NCBI RefSeq assembly: GCF_002564465.1
Contig: NZ_NUUX01000029.1
Span: 1-37,917 of the forward strand
DNA length: 37,917 nucleotides
From: Bacillus sp. AFS088145
GTDB lineage: Bacteria; Bacillota; Bacilli; Bacillales; Bacillaceae_G
Direction: 5' to 3'
The notes beneath the pieces are model-generated. The model was given only the letters and a program-made list of their open reading frames with translations. It did not search any database and was not told the DNA's origin. Positions 16,881 to 24,289 of this stretch are shown here, piece after piece. Numbering within the stretch: position 1 is the stretch's first letter; each line of letters opens with the position of its first letter. Position numbers and translations under genes: made by a program.

Positions 16881-17007
16881 GAACGTTCTTTATAACAACT
16901 AGACTGCATGATCTCTCATCAGACAGGAAGATGAATATAGAAAGTAAATTACTTTACTCACTAACTCTCATCAACAGCGCACTTCTAGTAATGTTCTCTT
17001 TAGTTAA

Positions 17008-17310
17008 TTATTGTTGGTTTTGTTGTCCAAAGTTGCCAGAAGAAGATCTTTGTGCAGATTTTGCATTAGCTTCTCTTACAGCTTGAACATCAGTTTCACT
17101 TGCAAACTCTTGTCCAAAACTTTGGTTTTGTTGTCCAAAGTTTTTAGAAGCAGCTTTTTGAGTAGATTGTGCATTAGCTCCTCTAACTGCTTGAACATCA
17201 GTTTCACTTGAAAACTCTTGCCCAAAACTTTGGTTTTGTTGTTTAACTTTTCCAATGTTAGTTCCAGATGCTGTTTTTCCAGCATTGAATTGATTGTTGT
17301 TGTTGTTCAT
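17008..17310 (-). CDS. sspE: Gamma-type small acid-soluble spore protein
   Basis: A 100-residue, Q/N/S/A-rich protein that serves as an amino-acid store in the spore and is degraded at germination. It contains two internal repeats of about 35 residues, each with QQNQSFGQEF(S/A)SETDVQAVR, starting near residues 24 and 59. The EFxSET element in each is the site recognised by the germination protease GPR. The repeat plan and lack of tryptophan or cysteine fit gamma-SASP. A strong GGAGGTGAT ribosome binding site precedes the ATG. CATATTA boxes upstream resemble sigma-G -10 elements. It is divergent from yfhS, another sporulation gene. Confidence 0.95.
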   Translation of the reverse strand: MNNNNNQFNAGKTASGTNIGKVKQQNQSFGQEFSSETDVQAVRGANAQSTQKAASKNFGQQNQSFGQEFASETDVQAVREANAKSAQRSSSGNFGQQNQQ

Positions 17311-17329
17311 GATTTATCACCTCCACGAA

Positions 17330-17360
17330 TAATATGATGTCCATTAGTCGGAGTAATATG
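17330..17360 (-). promoter_or_regulatory. Possible sigma-G -10 elements of sspE
   Basis: Two minus-strand copies of CATATTA (17354-17360 and 17330-17336) fit the forespore sigma-G -10 consensus CATnnTA. Neither has a convincing GnATA -35 at 17-18 bp, so this rests on the -10 match and the known biology of ssp genes. Confidence 0.35.
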
Positions 17361-17440
17361 TAAAAAACTTTACTTTATTTTTTTGTTTAATGAACTGTTC
17401 GAGTGGAAAACTATGAGAAGAAATTATGAGGAGGTTTTTT

Positions 17441-17665
17441 ATGTACGTTGGCAGAGATCTTTCAGAATTATCAATGACTCCAAAAACTCAGTGGAAAGAT
17501 AGTGAATTGGAATACTATCATCATTCATTTCAGCAAATTACTGGTTATTTAAATATTGAAGGTAGCACAATGCAAAAAGAAATAATAAAAGAAATTGAAT
17601 CACGTGGTGGTCTTCATAGAAATGAAGCAGACTGGACTAGTGGTACTCGCCCTACTTTTGACTGA
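17441..17665 (+). CDS. yfhS: YfhS-type sporulation protein
   Basis: A 74-residue soluble protein, MYVGRDLSELSMTP to GTRPTFD. Length and pattern (WKDSELEYYHHSFQQ, then EIIKEIESRGGLHRNEADWTSGTRP) match my memory of B. subtilis YfhS, a small protein linked to sporulation. I start at the ATG after AGGAGG (spacing about 6); an ATG five codons upstream would bury that site inside the gene. It is a monocistronic gene divergent from sspE and convergent with mutY, with a shared terminator. No catalytic motif is visible and its biochemical role is unknown. Confidence 0.8.
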   Translation: MYVGRDLSELSMTPKTQWKDSELEYYHHSFQQITGYLNIEGSTMQKEIIKEIESRGGLHRNEADWTSGTRPTFD

Positions 17666-17685
17666 AGTGACTCCTAAATCACAAA

Positions 17686-17713
17686 AACCCCAACTCTTTG
17701 TTGGGGTTCTTTG
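17686..17713. terminator. Bidirectional terminator between yfhS and mutY
   Basis: AACCCCAAC (17686-17694) pairs with GTTGGGGTT (17700-17708) over TCTTT. T-rich tails follow on the plus strand (CTTTG) and on the minus strand (TTTTTG). Confidence 0.88.
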
Positions 17714-17718
17714 TTTCA

Positions 17719-18816
17719 TTACTGAAGCTTTTCGATTTGTTGATAAATTTTTTGATGAACTACCGGAAACGGGAGCTCTTTACACTCATCTAATGTTACC
17801 CATTTCTGATTACTTGATAAACTACCTTCATTTATTGCTTTTCCAACATATACTTCCATTTTCCATACAAGATGTGAAAAAACATGCTCAATATTAAATT
17901 GATAAGATAACCCTTCAACAACTAATTGAGATTCTTGATTTAAGAAAAAGCTAAGTGTATCACTTTTAGATAACATCGTTGATTGTAATTCAGCAGTTGG
18001 AAACTCCCACATATTAGCAAGTAATCCACTAGAAGGTCTTTGCTGAATTAAATATTGATTATTTATATTCTTAATGACACCAACTGCTAAATTAATTGGT
18101 TTTGGTGCCTTCTTTTTACTTTTTATAGGTAAATCAGTCACAACTCCAGTTTCAAAAGCTAAACATTGTTCTCTCACAGGACATAGTAAACATGCAGGAT
18201 TTGTTGGTGTACAAATTAATGCACCAAGCTCCATTAAACCTTGATTAAATGCAGACGGATCTTCATGACTAATTAAAGCTCTTACAGCTTGTTCAAAAAT
18301 TTTTCGATTTTTAGGTACACCAATGTCTTCCCAAATTGTTAATATTCTAGATAATACCCTCATTACATTTCCATCAACCGCTGGCTCTGGTTTACCGTAT
18401 GCAATACTAAGGATCGCTCCAGCAGTATATGGTCCTACACCTTTTAATTTGCTTATTAATTCTGGCGTATCTGGTACTTTCCCTGAATACTCTTCATGGA
18501 CTTCACGTACAGCCGATTGCAAATTTCTAGCTCTAGAATAATAACCAAGTCCTTCCCATGCTTTTAGTACTTTTTCTTCTTCGGCATTAGCCAAGTCAGC
18601 AATAGTAGGGAAATTTTGCATAAACTTATTATAAAAAGGGATTACTGTATCTACACGTGTTTGTTGAAGCATTATTTCTGAAACCCATACTCGATATGGG
18701 TCTTTATTCTTTCTCCAAGGTAAATCTCTCTGTTCTGCTAAAAACCAATTAACTAAATTATTTTTAAAGTCATTTTTGGGGAAAACTTCTAATGTCGTAT
18801 TTAAATCATTATTCAT
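17719..18816 (-). CDS. mutY: A/G-specific adenine DNA glycosylase MutY
   Basis: MutY removes adenine mispaired with 8-oxoguanine, preventing G:C to T:A changes. The 365-residue protein has the full architecture: catalytic Glu47 in WVSEIMLQQTRV, helix-hairpin-helix LKGVGPYTAGAIL (134-146) and catalytic Asp148 in AVDGNVMRV. A 4Fe-4S cluster is bound by Cys202, 209, 212 and 218 (CX6CX2CX5C). A C-terminal NUDIX-like 8-oxoG recognition domain runs from about 240 to 365. The start at MNNDLN follows AAAGG. It is divergent from yfhP as in B. subtilis; the fabL gene expected between mutY and sspE there is absent. Confidence 0.95.
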   Translation of the reverse strand: MNNDLNTTLEVFPKNDFKNNLVNWFLAEQRDLPWRKNKDPYRVWVSEIMLQQTRVDTVIPFYNKFMQNFPTIADLANAEEEKVLKAWEGLGYYSRARNLQSAVREVHEEYSGKVPDTPELISKLKGVGPYTAGAILSIAYGKPEPAVDGNVMRVLSRILTIWEDIGVPKNRKIFEQAVRALISHEDPSAFNQGLMELGALICTPTNPACLLCPVREQCLAFETGVVTDLPIKSKKKAPKPINLAVGVIKNINNQYLIQQRPSSGLLANMWEFPTAELQSTMLSKSDTLSFFLNQESQLVVEGLSYQFNIEHVFSHLVWKMEVYVGKAINEGSLSSNQKWVTLDECKELPFPVVHQKIYQQIEKLQ

Positions 18817-18902
18817 AACTTATACCTTTCTCTAACATCTATATGTTTTTGTTAATAGTCAATACTATAAAATTTAAAAGGGTAAGTAAAGGGAGGAACT
18901 AA

Positions 18903-19880
18903 ATGGATACTGGTACTCATCTTGTAATGGGATTTACACTTGGCGGATTAGCAACCCTGAGTCCAATTGTCCTAAATGACCCACATTTGACAAACTCAAT
19001 CTTATTAACAACAATCATCGGATCACAATTACCAGACAGTGACACGATATTAAAATTAAGAAATAACGCAAAATATTTAAAACATCATCGTGGAATTACG
19101 CATTCAATTCCAGCAGTCATTTTATGGACATTATCACTTTCTGCACTTATGACATTATTTAACAATAGAGAACACTTTGGACTCTATTTATTCTGGTCCT
19201 TCCTAGCAGTAAGTGTACACGTATTTGTTGATTTATTTAATGCCTACGGAACCCAAGCACTAAGGCCTTTTTCAAAACGCTGGATTGCTTTTGGCATCAT
19301 AAACACTTTCGATCCAATTATTTTTGCAATCCATTTAGTTGGAGTTCCATTTGTTATTTTTCATTTTAGAGCCGGTCCGATCTGTGTCATGCTCTATTTC
19401 ATTATGATTTTTTACTATGCGTTTAGATATCGACAAAAACAAATCGTGATTCAAACAGTCACAAAAAAATTACCGGATGTAAAACGTGTCTATGTTTCAC
19501 CTTCTATAAAATACACTCATTATCATATTGTAGCAAGTACAGATTCTCATCATTACGTTGGCAAAATAAAGAAAAGAATCTTTAAAATCCACGACGTATT
19601 TAAAAGAATCCCGTTACCAGTAATTGAAGACGTAAAAGCAGCCTTTAAGGATGAAAACGTTAAATCATTCCTTGCATTTTCTCCGGTTTATATTTGGGAA
19701 TTGATTGGACATGACGACCACAAAGAATTAAGACTAATCGATCTAAGGTACAGGACCGAAACCTACTACCCATTTGTTGCAGTAGTCAAATTTGACTACG
19801 AACATAATATTATCAGTTCATTCACAGGCTGGATCTTTAGTGAGAAAAAATTACAGAAAAAACTAAAAGCGGAATCTTGA
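18903..19880 (+). CDS. yfhP: YfhP-type metal-dependent hydrolase, YdjM/DUF457 membrane family
   Basis: A 325-residue membrane protein. The N-terminal half has four or five helices carrying the family's putative metal ligands: His near residue 6 (TGTHLVMGF), Asp residues in GSQLPDSDT near 40-46, and HHRGITHSI near 61-69. A second half from about 185 is soluble and rich in charged residues. The N-terminal signatures are those of the LexA-regulated/YdjM hydrolase group (PF04307), whose reaction is undefined. GGGAGG lies 6 bp before the ATG. Divergent from mutY, it matches B. subtilis order. A strong terminator follows. Hydrolase is a family label, not demonstrated. Confidence 0.86.
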   Translation: MDTGTHLVMGFTLGGLATLSPIVLNDPHLTNSILLTTIIGSQLPDSDTILKLRNNAKYLKHHRGITHSIPAVILWTLSLSALMTLFNNREHFGLYLFWSFLAVSVHVFVDLFNAYGTQALRPFSKRWIAFGIINTFDPIIFAIHLVGVPFVIFHFRAGPICVMLYFIMIFYYAFRYRQKQIVIQTVTKKLPDVKRVYVSPSIKYTHYHIVASTDSHHYVGKIKKRIFKIHDVFKRIPLPVIEDVKAAFKDENVKSFLAFSPVYIWELIGHDDHKELRLIDLRYRTETYYPFVAVVKFDYEHNIISSFTGWIFSEKKLQKKLKAES

Positions 19881-19890
19881 AAAACCCAAA

Positions 19891-19924
19891 AATAACCCTT
19901 AGCAATTTTTTGCTAAGGGTTATT
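19891..19924. terminator. Bidirectional terminator between yfhP and yfhJ
   Basis: A 15-bp perfect stem (19891-19905 with 19910-19924, core AACCCTTAGCAA) with a TTTT loop and A/T-rich flanks lies between two convergent genes. Confidence 0.88.
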
Positions 19925-19927
19925 TAA

Positions 19928-20206
19928 TTAGTGAAGAAGATTATCCTTTTCTTTCGTTTCTATAATTTCTAAACCTGGTGGCTTTGCAATTTTTATATCT
20001 GTTTCATGCAAATATTTTCCATATTGGAAAATAAATTGTTGAACAACTTTTTTAGACATTTGTTCTCCATGATATTCTCCAGCTTTAGCATAAGTTGCTT
20101 CAAAATCTTCCCATAGCCATTCAACCCAAATTTTTGCTTGTGAGTATGTTAAATGACTATTTTCTTTTAGTAATAGCTCAGTTAATTGCTCTAAATATTT
20201 CTCCAT
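19928..20206 (-). CDS. yfhJ: YfhJ family protein
   Basis: A 92-residue acidic soluble protein. The AKIWVEWLWEDFEATYAKAGEYHGEQM core is the WVELLWxDFE-type motif of the YfhJ family (B. subtilis protein 88 aa). I start at MEKYLEQL because GGAAGGTG lies about 8 bp upstream. The longer open frame (to 20287) begins with an unlikely MNHHQYDDHFEF stretch and includes that site. It is divergent from sspK with about 120 bp between starts, keeping the B. subtilis sspK-yfhJ pairing. Function is not known and no catalytic residues are evident. Confidence 0.82.
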   Translation of the reverse strand: MEKYLEQLTELLLKENSHLTYSQAKIWVEWLWEDFEATYAKAGEYHGEQMSKKVVQQFIFQYGKYLHETDIKIAKPPGLEIIETKEKDNLLH

Positions 20207-20325
20207 ATAATTACACCTTCCAATTTTTAAACATTTATTATCATCATATCTAAATTCAAAATGGTCATCATATTGATGATGGTTCATTTCATCAATAAGT
20301 TTTTAATCACTAGGGGGTTTTTTTA

Positions 20326-20481
20326 ATGACAACAAAAAGCGAACGTTTTTCAAAACAAAAGCATGATATGGCTATTGATGGTAATATAGATTACAAATCA
20401 CAAAATGCTTCTATCCGTCCAAATGGGAGCATTAATACAAATCCACAAGATCGTATGGCAAAAAGTAATCGTGATGAATAG
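20326..20481 (+). CDS. sspK: Small acid-soluble spore protein K
   Basis: A 51-residue, hydrophilic, basic protein. The C-terminal part ASIRPNGSINTNPQDRM is very close to the ASKRADGSINQHPQERM stretch I recall from B. subtilis SspK, and the length (50 aa there) fits. AGGGGG precedes the ATG at about 9 bp. It lies between yfhJ and yfhH as in B. subtilis. SspK is a minor forespore-specific SASP of the mature spore core with no known enzymatic role. Expression is expected from sigma-G, though I could not define a promoter. A terminator follows 6 bp after the stop. Confidence 0.85.
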   Translation: MTTKSERFSKQKHDMAIDGNIDYKSQNASIRPNGSINTNPQDRMAKSNRDE

Positions 20482-20487
20482 AAATTT

Positions 20488-20516
20488 AACCAGGGGTTTT
20501 ACATCCCTGGTTTCTT
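20488..20516 (+). terminator. Terminator after sspK, overlapping the yfhH 3' end
   Basis: AACCAGGG (20488-20495) pairs with CCCTGGTT (20505-20512), with one further G-T pair, over a short loop; TCTTT follows on the plus strand. The stem contains the yfhH stop region. Confidence 0.75.
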
Positions 20517-20822
20517 TAATAATGCGATTGGGATTCCTATTTCTTCTTCACTAGTGCTTTTATGGCCCCAAGCAAAGATACCATTCATATATGTGATCAT
20601 AAATAATACACCAGGTTCTTCAATTAATTCATATTGCTCGCCAGGAATAAATTGACTTGCGTCTAATAAATATGATTGAGCCATCGTTTTTTTACGAAGT
20701 ATAACTTCAAGTTCATTGATCATATCCATTTGTTCAGCTTTTCTAGCTTGATGATTCAAATTGCTGATTTCTTGAACTAATTCATCTTTCGTTAAGTCAC
20801 TATATCGTTTTGGAATTTCCAT
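20499..20822 (-). CDS. yfhH: YfhH family protein (DUF1811)
   Basis: A 107-residue protein. The N-terminal half is helical (KRYSDLTKDELVQEISNLNHQARKAEQMDMINELEVILRKKTMAQSYLLD), and the C-terminal half is a small beta unit (GEQYELIEEPGVLFMITYMNGIFAWGHKST). The pattern ARKAEQ..IINEL...K.TMA.AYLL...PGE.Y...F.ISY.NG.FAWG is that of YfhH. The structure-known family resembles a translation-factor SH3-like fold, but no role is established. GAGGAG precedes the ATG. It converges on sspK and shares its terminator hairpin; recX lies upstream on the same strand. Confidence 0.85.
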   Translation of the reverse strand: MEIPKRYSDLTKDELVQEISNLNHQARKAEQMDMINELEVILRKKTMAQSYLLDASQFIPGEQYELIEEPGVLFMITYMNGIFAWGHKSTSEEEIGIPIALLKKPGM

Positions 20823-20898
20823 TTTAAGTCTCCTCTAAATCATTTAGATATTTTTATTATATCAAGCTAATAACAGACAACCAATTAATTTAGTTTCA

Positions 20899-20987
20899 GA
20901 CTGTCGACAAACGCTCGCCTTTCTGCAGTGCTCATTTTCTGTCTAGGGTAACTTCGCGCCTCGACAGACAAGCGCTTGCAATCAGTC
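20899..20987. repeat. GC-rich imperfect inverted repeat between yfhH and recX
   Basis: An approximately 89-bp island, clearly richer in G+C than its A/T-rich surroundings, is bounded by GACTG (20899-20903) and CAGTC (20983-20987). The arms are imperfectly complementary over about 20 bases: GACTGTCGACAAACGCTCG on the left, and GACTGATTGCAAGCGCTTG as the reverse complement of the right. No reading frame is evident. It could be a dispersed intergenic repeat or a long hairpin ending recX transcription. Confidence 0.5.
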
Positions 20988-21031
20988 TTTCAAATCAATT
21001 TTTTTGAACATTGTCTATATACTCAATTAAT

Positions 21032-21847
21032 TTAGTATTCTTCCTCTTCTAAAATTAAAATTGCTTTTTCAATTAAATCAATTGGGAAACCTTTTCGAAA
21101 TAATACTGTTTTCATTTTTTGATTATATTCCCAACCACTTAATTTTTCATATTTCTTTTTCGCTTTTCTAGCATGTATTAATAGAGCTTGTAATTCTTCA
21201 TCTTCTTCACTTTCATATTGTGTTTCTTCAATTGCAATCGAAGTGATGTTTGCAGAATATCCTTTTCTTCTCAAAAGTTCTTCAAGCTTTGCCTTTTTTT
21301 GATTTGTTGAGTACTTCGAAAGTGCAGAAACTTTTTTTTGGCAGAGTGAAATAGCATGTTGAATTTGTTTATCTTTTGAAAATAAAATTAAGCTTTTCTC
21401 TATTACAGAATTGTGAATCCCTTTTGCTAGTAATTCATTCTTAATGATTGTTGGACCTTTCAATGTCGTATTAATAGACGTACGGACATAACTTTCAGCG
21501 TATTTTTCCTCATTAATATACCCTTCTTCTACAAGTCGGATAATTGTAGTTTGTATTGTATCAATTAAGAACTCTTGCTTTGTTAAATATTGTTCTATTT
21601 CTTTTTTTGTTCTCATCATTCGAGATAAGTAAACAATGCTAGAAAGATATGCCTTTCTAAGTTGATCGGCATTTAATATCTCTTCTAGTTCAAATGGCTC
21701 AAATGATTGACCTTTTTTTATGTTAAATTTAACAAGAGTATCAGCGTCTATACTAAACGAATACTCTTCACCATTACCACTATCTGTATAAATATTAAAT
21801 CGTTCTTTATTTAATTTTTGAACTTGAATTTTCGTAATTATAGACAT
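21032..21847 (-). CDS. recX: Recombination regulatory protein RecX
   Basis: A 271-residue RecX that binds RecA filaments and modulates their activity. The all-helical tandem three-helix repeats are visible: LSRMMRTKKEIEQYLTKQEF...VEEGYINEEKYAESYVRTSINTTLKGPTIIKNELLAKGI, then QKKAKLEELLRRKGYS, then YNQKMKTVLFRKGFPIDLIEKAI. The length matches the Bacillus form (about 264 aa), longer than E. coli RecX by an N-terminal beta-rich extension (residues 1-65). GAGGTAA precedes the ATG. It is divergent from yfhF with an 80-bp gap, as in B. subtilis. No clear LexA box is visible in that gap. Confidence 0.95.
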   Translation of the reverse strand: MSIITKIQVQKLNKERFNIYTDSGNGEEYSFSIDADTLVKFNIKKGQSFEPFELEEILNADQLRKAYLSSIVYLSRMMRTKKEIEQYLTKQEFLIDTIQTTIIRLVEEGYINEEKYAESYVRTSINTTLKGPTIIKNELLAKGIHNSVIEKSLILFSKDKQIQHAISLCQKKVSALSKYSTNQKKAKLEELLRRKGYSANITSIAIEETQYESEEDEELQALLIHARKAKKKYEKLSGWEYNQKMKTVLFRKGFPIDLIEKAILILEEEEY

Positions 21848-21926
21848 AATTTACCTCAAAAGAAATTTTGTTTTTATGTACACATAAAAATAATAATATC
21901 ATATTATGAATTAAGGAGATGCGTGG

Positions 21927-22823
21927 ATGAAGATTCTTCTTACAGGCGGTACAGGGTTTATTGGATCTCAATTAATAAATGAATTTATCCGACATGAATT
22001 TCAATGTTACATTGTCACAAGAAATATAAGAACATCATCTAATCCATTTATTACTTATATTAATTGGGATCAATTAACCTCGAATTCTTTTGGGGAGTCA
22101 ATTGATGTAGTCATTAATTTAGCTGGTGAATCAATAAACAGCGGTAGGTGGACTAAACAATTAAAAGACAAAATTCTACAAAGTCGTATAAAATCAACAA
22201 ATATTCTAATTACTTGGTTTGAAAGACAAGCCCATCGTCCAAACCTTTTTATTAATGCTAGCGCAATAGGGTTTTATGGAACCTCCGGGTCAATAACTTT
22301 TAATGAACATGACAAGCCTATTTCAAATGATTTTTTAGCATCAACTGTAAGAGAATGGGAAACTGTTGCCAGAAAAGCTGAAGAACTAGGAATTCGGACT
22401 ATACTCGCTAGATTTGGTCTTGTTTTAGGGTTAAATGGTGGAGCACTTCCAAAAATGATTTTGCCTTATAAACTATTTATTGGTGGTCCAATCGGAAAAG
22501 GTAACCAGTGGATATCTTGGATTCATGAGAAGGATGTTGTTGGACTAATACTTCATTCAATAAAAAATACCGAAATTAGAGGGCCAATCAATTTAGTGTC
22601 ACCAAATCCAGTAACAATGAATGAGTTTAGCAAATCCCTTTCAGCAGCTTTACATCGACCAAATATATTGAAAGTTCCAAATTTTGCCCTTCAATTATTA
22701 CTAGGTGAAATGAGTATGCTAGTTTTAGAAGGTCAAAAAGTTATGCCTTCTAAAGCCATTCAAACTAATTATAACTTTCAATTCCCATCTTTAAAAGAAG
22801 CTTTACTGTTAACTTTAAATTAG
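21927..22823 (+). CDS. yfhF: YfhF-type NAD(P)-binding epimerase (TIGR01777, SDR39U1-like)
   Basis: A 298-residue atypical short-chain dehydrogenase. The Rossmann motif LTGGTGFIGSQL is at 4-15 and the family signature VINLAGESINSGRWT near 68-82. ASAIGFYGTSG follows, then RFGLVLGLNGGALPKM and the C-terminal DUF1731 segment beginning near PNPVTMNEFSK. These are the TIGR01777 marks. The ATG follows AAGGAGATG. It is divergent from recX and 18 bp upstream of an amidohydrolase, so the two are probably cotranscribed. Substrate is unknown; a nucleotide-sugar role is only implied by distant relatives. Confidence 0.9.
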   Translation: MKILLTGGTGFIGSQLINEFIRHEFQCYIVTRNIRTSSNPFITYINWDQLTSNSFGESIDVVINLAGESINSGRWTKQLKDKILQSRIKSTNILITWFERQAHRPNLFINASAIGFYGTSGSITFNEHDKPISNDFLASTVREWETVARKAEELGIRTILARFGLVLGLNGGALPKMILPYKLFIGGPIGKGNQWISWIHEKDVVGLILHSIKNTEIRGPINLVSPNPVTMNEFSKSLSAALHRPNILKVPNFALQLLLGEMSMLVLEGQKVMPSKAIQTNYNFQFPSLKEALLLTLN

Positions 22824-22841
22824 TATTTGAAAGGATTTATC

Positions 22842-23972
22842 ATGAATCTATTATTTAAAAATGCAACCATTTTCCCTATTACATCTCAAGTTTTATATAA
22901 CCATGACCTGTTAATTGAAAATGGGAAAATTAAAGAAATTGCACCTGAGATTTTTTCGATTGAAGATCAAACAATTGTCATAGAATGTGCAGGAAAACCG
23001 CTTTTTCCGGGTTTTATTGATGTACACACTCACCTAGGACTATATGACGAAGGAACTGGTTGGGCTGGAAATGACGCGAATGAAACAATTGAAGTATTGA
23101 CTCCACATATTCGATCAATGGATGGAATATTGCCACTTGATGTTGCATTTACTGATGCAATCCAACATGGAATTACAACAGCTCATATTATGCCTGGTAG
23201 TGGAAATGTAATTGGTGGAACAACTTGTACAATTAAAACATATGGTAAAAGTGTCGATAAAATGATTATTCAAGAACCGTCTGGATTGAAAATCGCTTTT
23301 GGTGAAAATCCAAAAAGAACTCACAGTAACGGGAATAAAGAATCAATTACTAGAATGGGTATTATGGGAATGCTTCGTGAAGCATTCTATGAAGCTAAAA
23401 ACTCGCATAACCCAGATGACTTTCGAATTTTACCAATTATTAAAGCTTTAAATAGAGAAATTCCAGTACGAATTCATGCTCATCGTGCAGATGATATTTT
23501 ATCAGCTTTACGTTTTGGCGAAGAATTTAACTTAGATATACGAATTGAACATTGTACAGAAGGTCATTTAATTATTGACCATCTAAAGGATCGAAACCTT
23601 CAAGTATCTGTTGGTCCTACATTAACTAGACGTTCAAAAATCGAATTAAAAAATAAATCCTGGACTACATACAAAGCTCTTGCTGATATTGGGGTAAGTG
23701 TTTCAATTACAACTGACCATCCTTATACGCCAATTCAGTATTTAAATGTATGTGCAGCTATCGCAGTTCGCGAAGGTTTACCTGAGCTCGAAGCACTAAA
23801 AGCAATTACGATTAATCCAGCAAAAAATCTTAATTTATCTCATAGAATTGGTAGCTTAGAAATTGGTAAAGATGGTGATGTAGTATTATGGTCCCATCAT
23901 CCGTTTCATTATATGGCTAAACCATTACTCACTGTCATAGATGGTAGAATTGTGTATAAAAATATCGAATAA
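22842..23972 (+). CDS. Amidohydrolase family protein, imidazolonepropionase-like (COG1228)
   Basis: A 376-residue metallo-hydrolase. The metal-binding HTH motif is at His62/His64 (GFIDVHTHLGLYDEG), further ligands are in IPVRIHAHRADD and IRIEHCTEGH, and the catalytic Asp is in ITTDHPYTP. A flanking beta-sandwich comes from both ends (residues 1-55, and 340-376 with GSLEIGKDGDVVLW). Such enzymes hydrolyse cyclic amides or peptidic bonds, but the substrate cannot be told from sequence. I start at MNLLFKN, which has AAAGGATT upstream. The 18-bp gap from yfhF suggests one transcript. No terminator follows before the structured leader, so some readthrough is possible. Confidence 0.85.
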   Translation: MNLLFKNATIFPITSQVLYNHDLLIENGKIKEIAPEIFSIEDQTIVIECAGKPLFPGFIDVHTHLGLYDEGTGWAGNDANETIEVLTPHIRSMDGILPLDVAFTDAIQHGITTAHIMPGSGNVIGGTTCTIKTYGKSVDKMIIQEPSGLKIAFGENPKRTHSNGNKESITRMGIMGMLREAFYEAKNSHNPDDFRILPIIKALNREIPVRIHAHRADDILSALRFGEEFNLDIRIEHCTEGHLIIDHLKDRNLQVSVGPTLTRRSKIELKNKSWTTYKALADIGVSVSITTDHPYTPIQYLNVCAAIAVREGLPELEALKAITINPAKNLNLSHRIGSLEIGKDGDVVLWSHHPFHYMAKPLLTVIDGRIVYKNIE

Positions 23973-23986
23973 TTTTAGTTTGCAAT

Positions 23987-24015
23987 TTGAACAAAATCGT
24001 TTATTATAGTATAGT
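23987..24015 (+). promoter_or_regulatory. Sigma-A promoter of the structured leader and GNAT gene
   Basis: TTGAAC (23987-23992), a 17-bp spacer and TATAGT (24010-24015) predict a start near 24022, giving a leader of about 270 nt. The boxes lie just downstream of the amidohydrolase stop. Confidence 0.75.
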
Positions 24016-24040
24016 AAGAACGTTTGCGGTAAATTAAATA

Positions 24041-24268
24041 GAAAGTGTGAAAACACTTTTCTTATATAGTATTTTAACGGGAAAGGCAAATGGTGAGCCA
24101 CCAGTAAATCGCTGGTCCTAGTGGGTTCGATTCCCACCCCGAAATTTTAGGGTGCATTAAAAAATTATTCTTAATTTATTCATATTTAATGCACTTCACA
24201 GGACTTTAAATTTTATTGTTTAGTCCTCACAAAAATTTCGCGGGTGGCGTAACCTTCTTTCGCTACCC
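24041..24268 (+). other. Set of hairpins flanking the tRNA-like element in the GNAT leader
   Basis: Besides the cloverleaf the leader holds four stems. AAAGTGT (24042-24048) pairs with ACACTTT (24053-24059) on a GAAA tetraloop. A 10-bp stem (24152-24161 with 24185-24194, GTGCATTAAA) has a 23-base loop. AGGACT (24200-24205) pairs with AGTCCT (24222-24227). An 8-bp stem, GGGTGGCG (24242-24249) with CGCTACCC (24261-24268), ends 7 bases before the GAGGAGG ribosome binding site. None is followed by a T run, so control of translation or RNA processing fits better than termination. Confidence 0.55.
24071..24145 (+). ncRNA. tRNA-like cloverleaf in the 5' leader of a GNAT gene
   Basis: Four arms fold as in a tRNA. 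The acceptor-like stem is CGGG (24078-24081) with CCCG (24138-24141), extended by ATTT (24071-24074) with AAAT (24142-24145) across a TAA bulge. The D-like arm is GGC (24085-24087) with GCC (24097-24099), its loop AAATGGTGA including the GG pair. The anticodon-like arm is ACCAG (24100-24104) with CTGGT (24112-24116) and a 7-base loop TAAATCG. A CCTA variable region follows, then the T arm GTGGG/CCCAC (24121-24137) with a perfect TTCGATT loop. It is not a decoding tRNA: there is no U33, no U8, a mismatched acceptor, a short D stem, and no discriminator plus CCA. A regulatory tRNA mimic or degenerate tRNA is inferred. Confidence 0.6.
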
Positions 24269-24289
24269 TTATTATGAGGAGGAGTAGAG

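Noticed and set aside
23925-24137. Minus-strand open frame beginning MGIEPTRTSDLLVAHH
   Set aside because: It is the antisense of the tRNA-like element and the end of the amidohydrolase gene; it has no ribosome binding site, and such GIEP peptides are common translation artefacts of T-arm sequences.
24071-24145. A functional decoding tRNA gene
   Set aside because: The anticodon-like loop lacks U33, the acceptor stem has a bulge or mismatches, position 8 is A, the D stem is only 3 bp, and no discriminator plus CCA follows. It is kept as tRNA-like only.
24022-24289. A canonical T-box riboswitch
   Set aside because: A GGGTGG element exists, but there is no stem I specifier loop, no AGGGTGGnACCGCG core and no downstream terminator.
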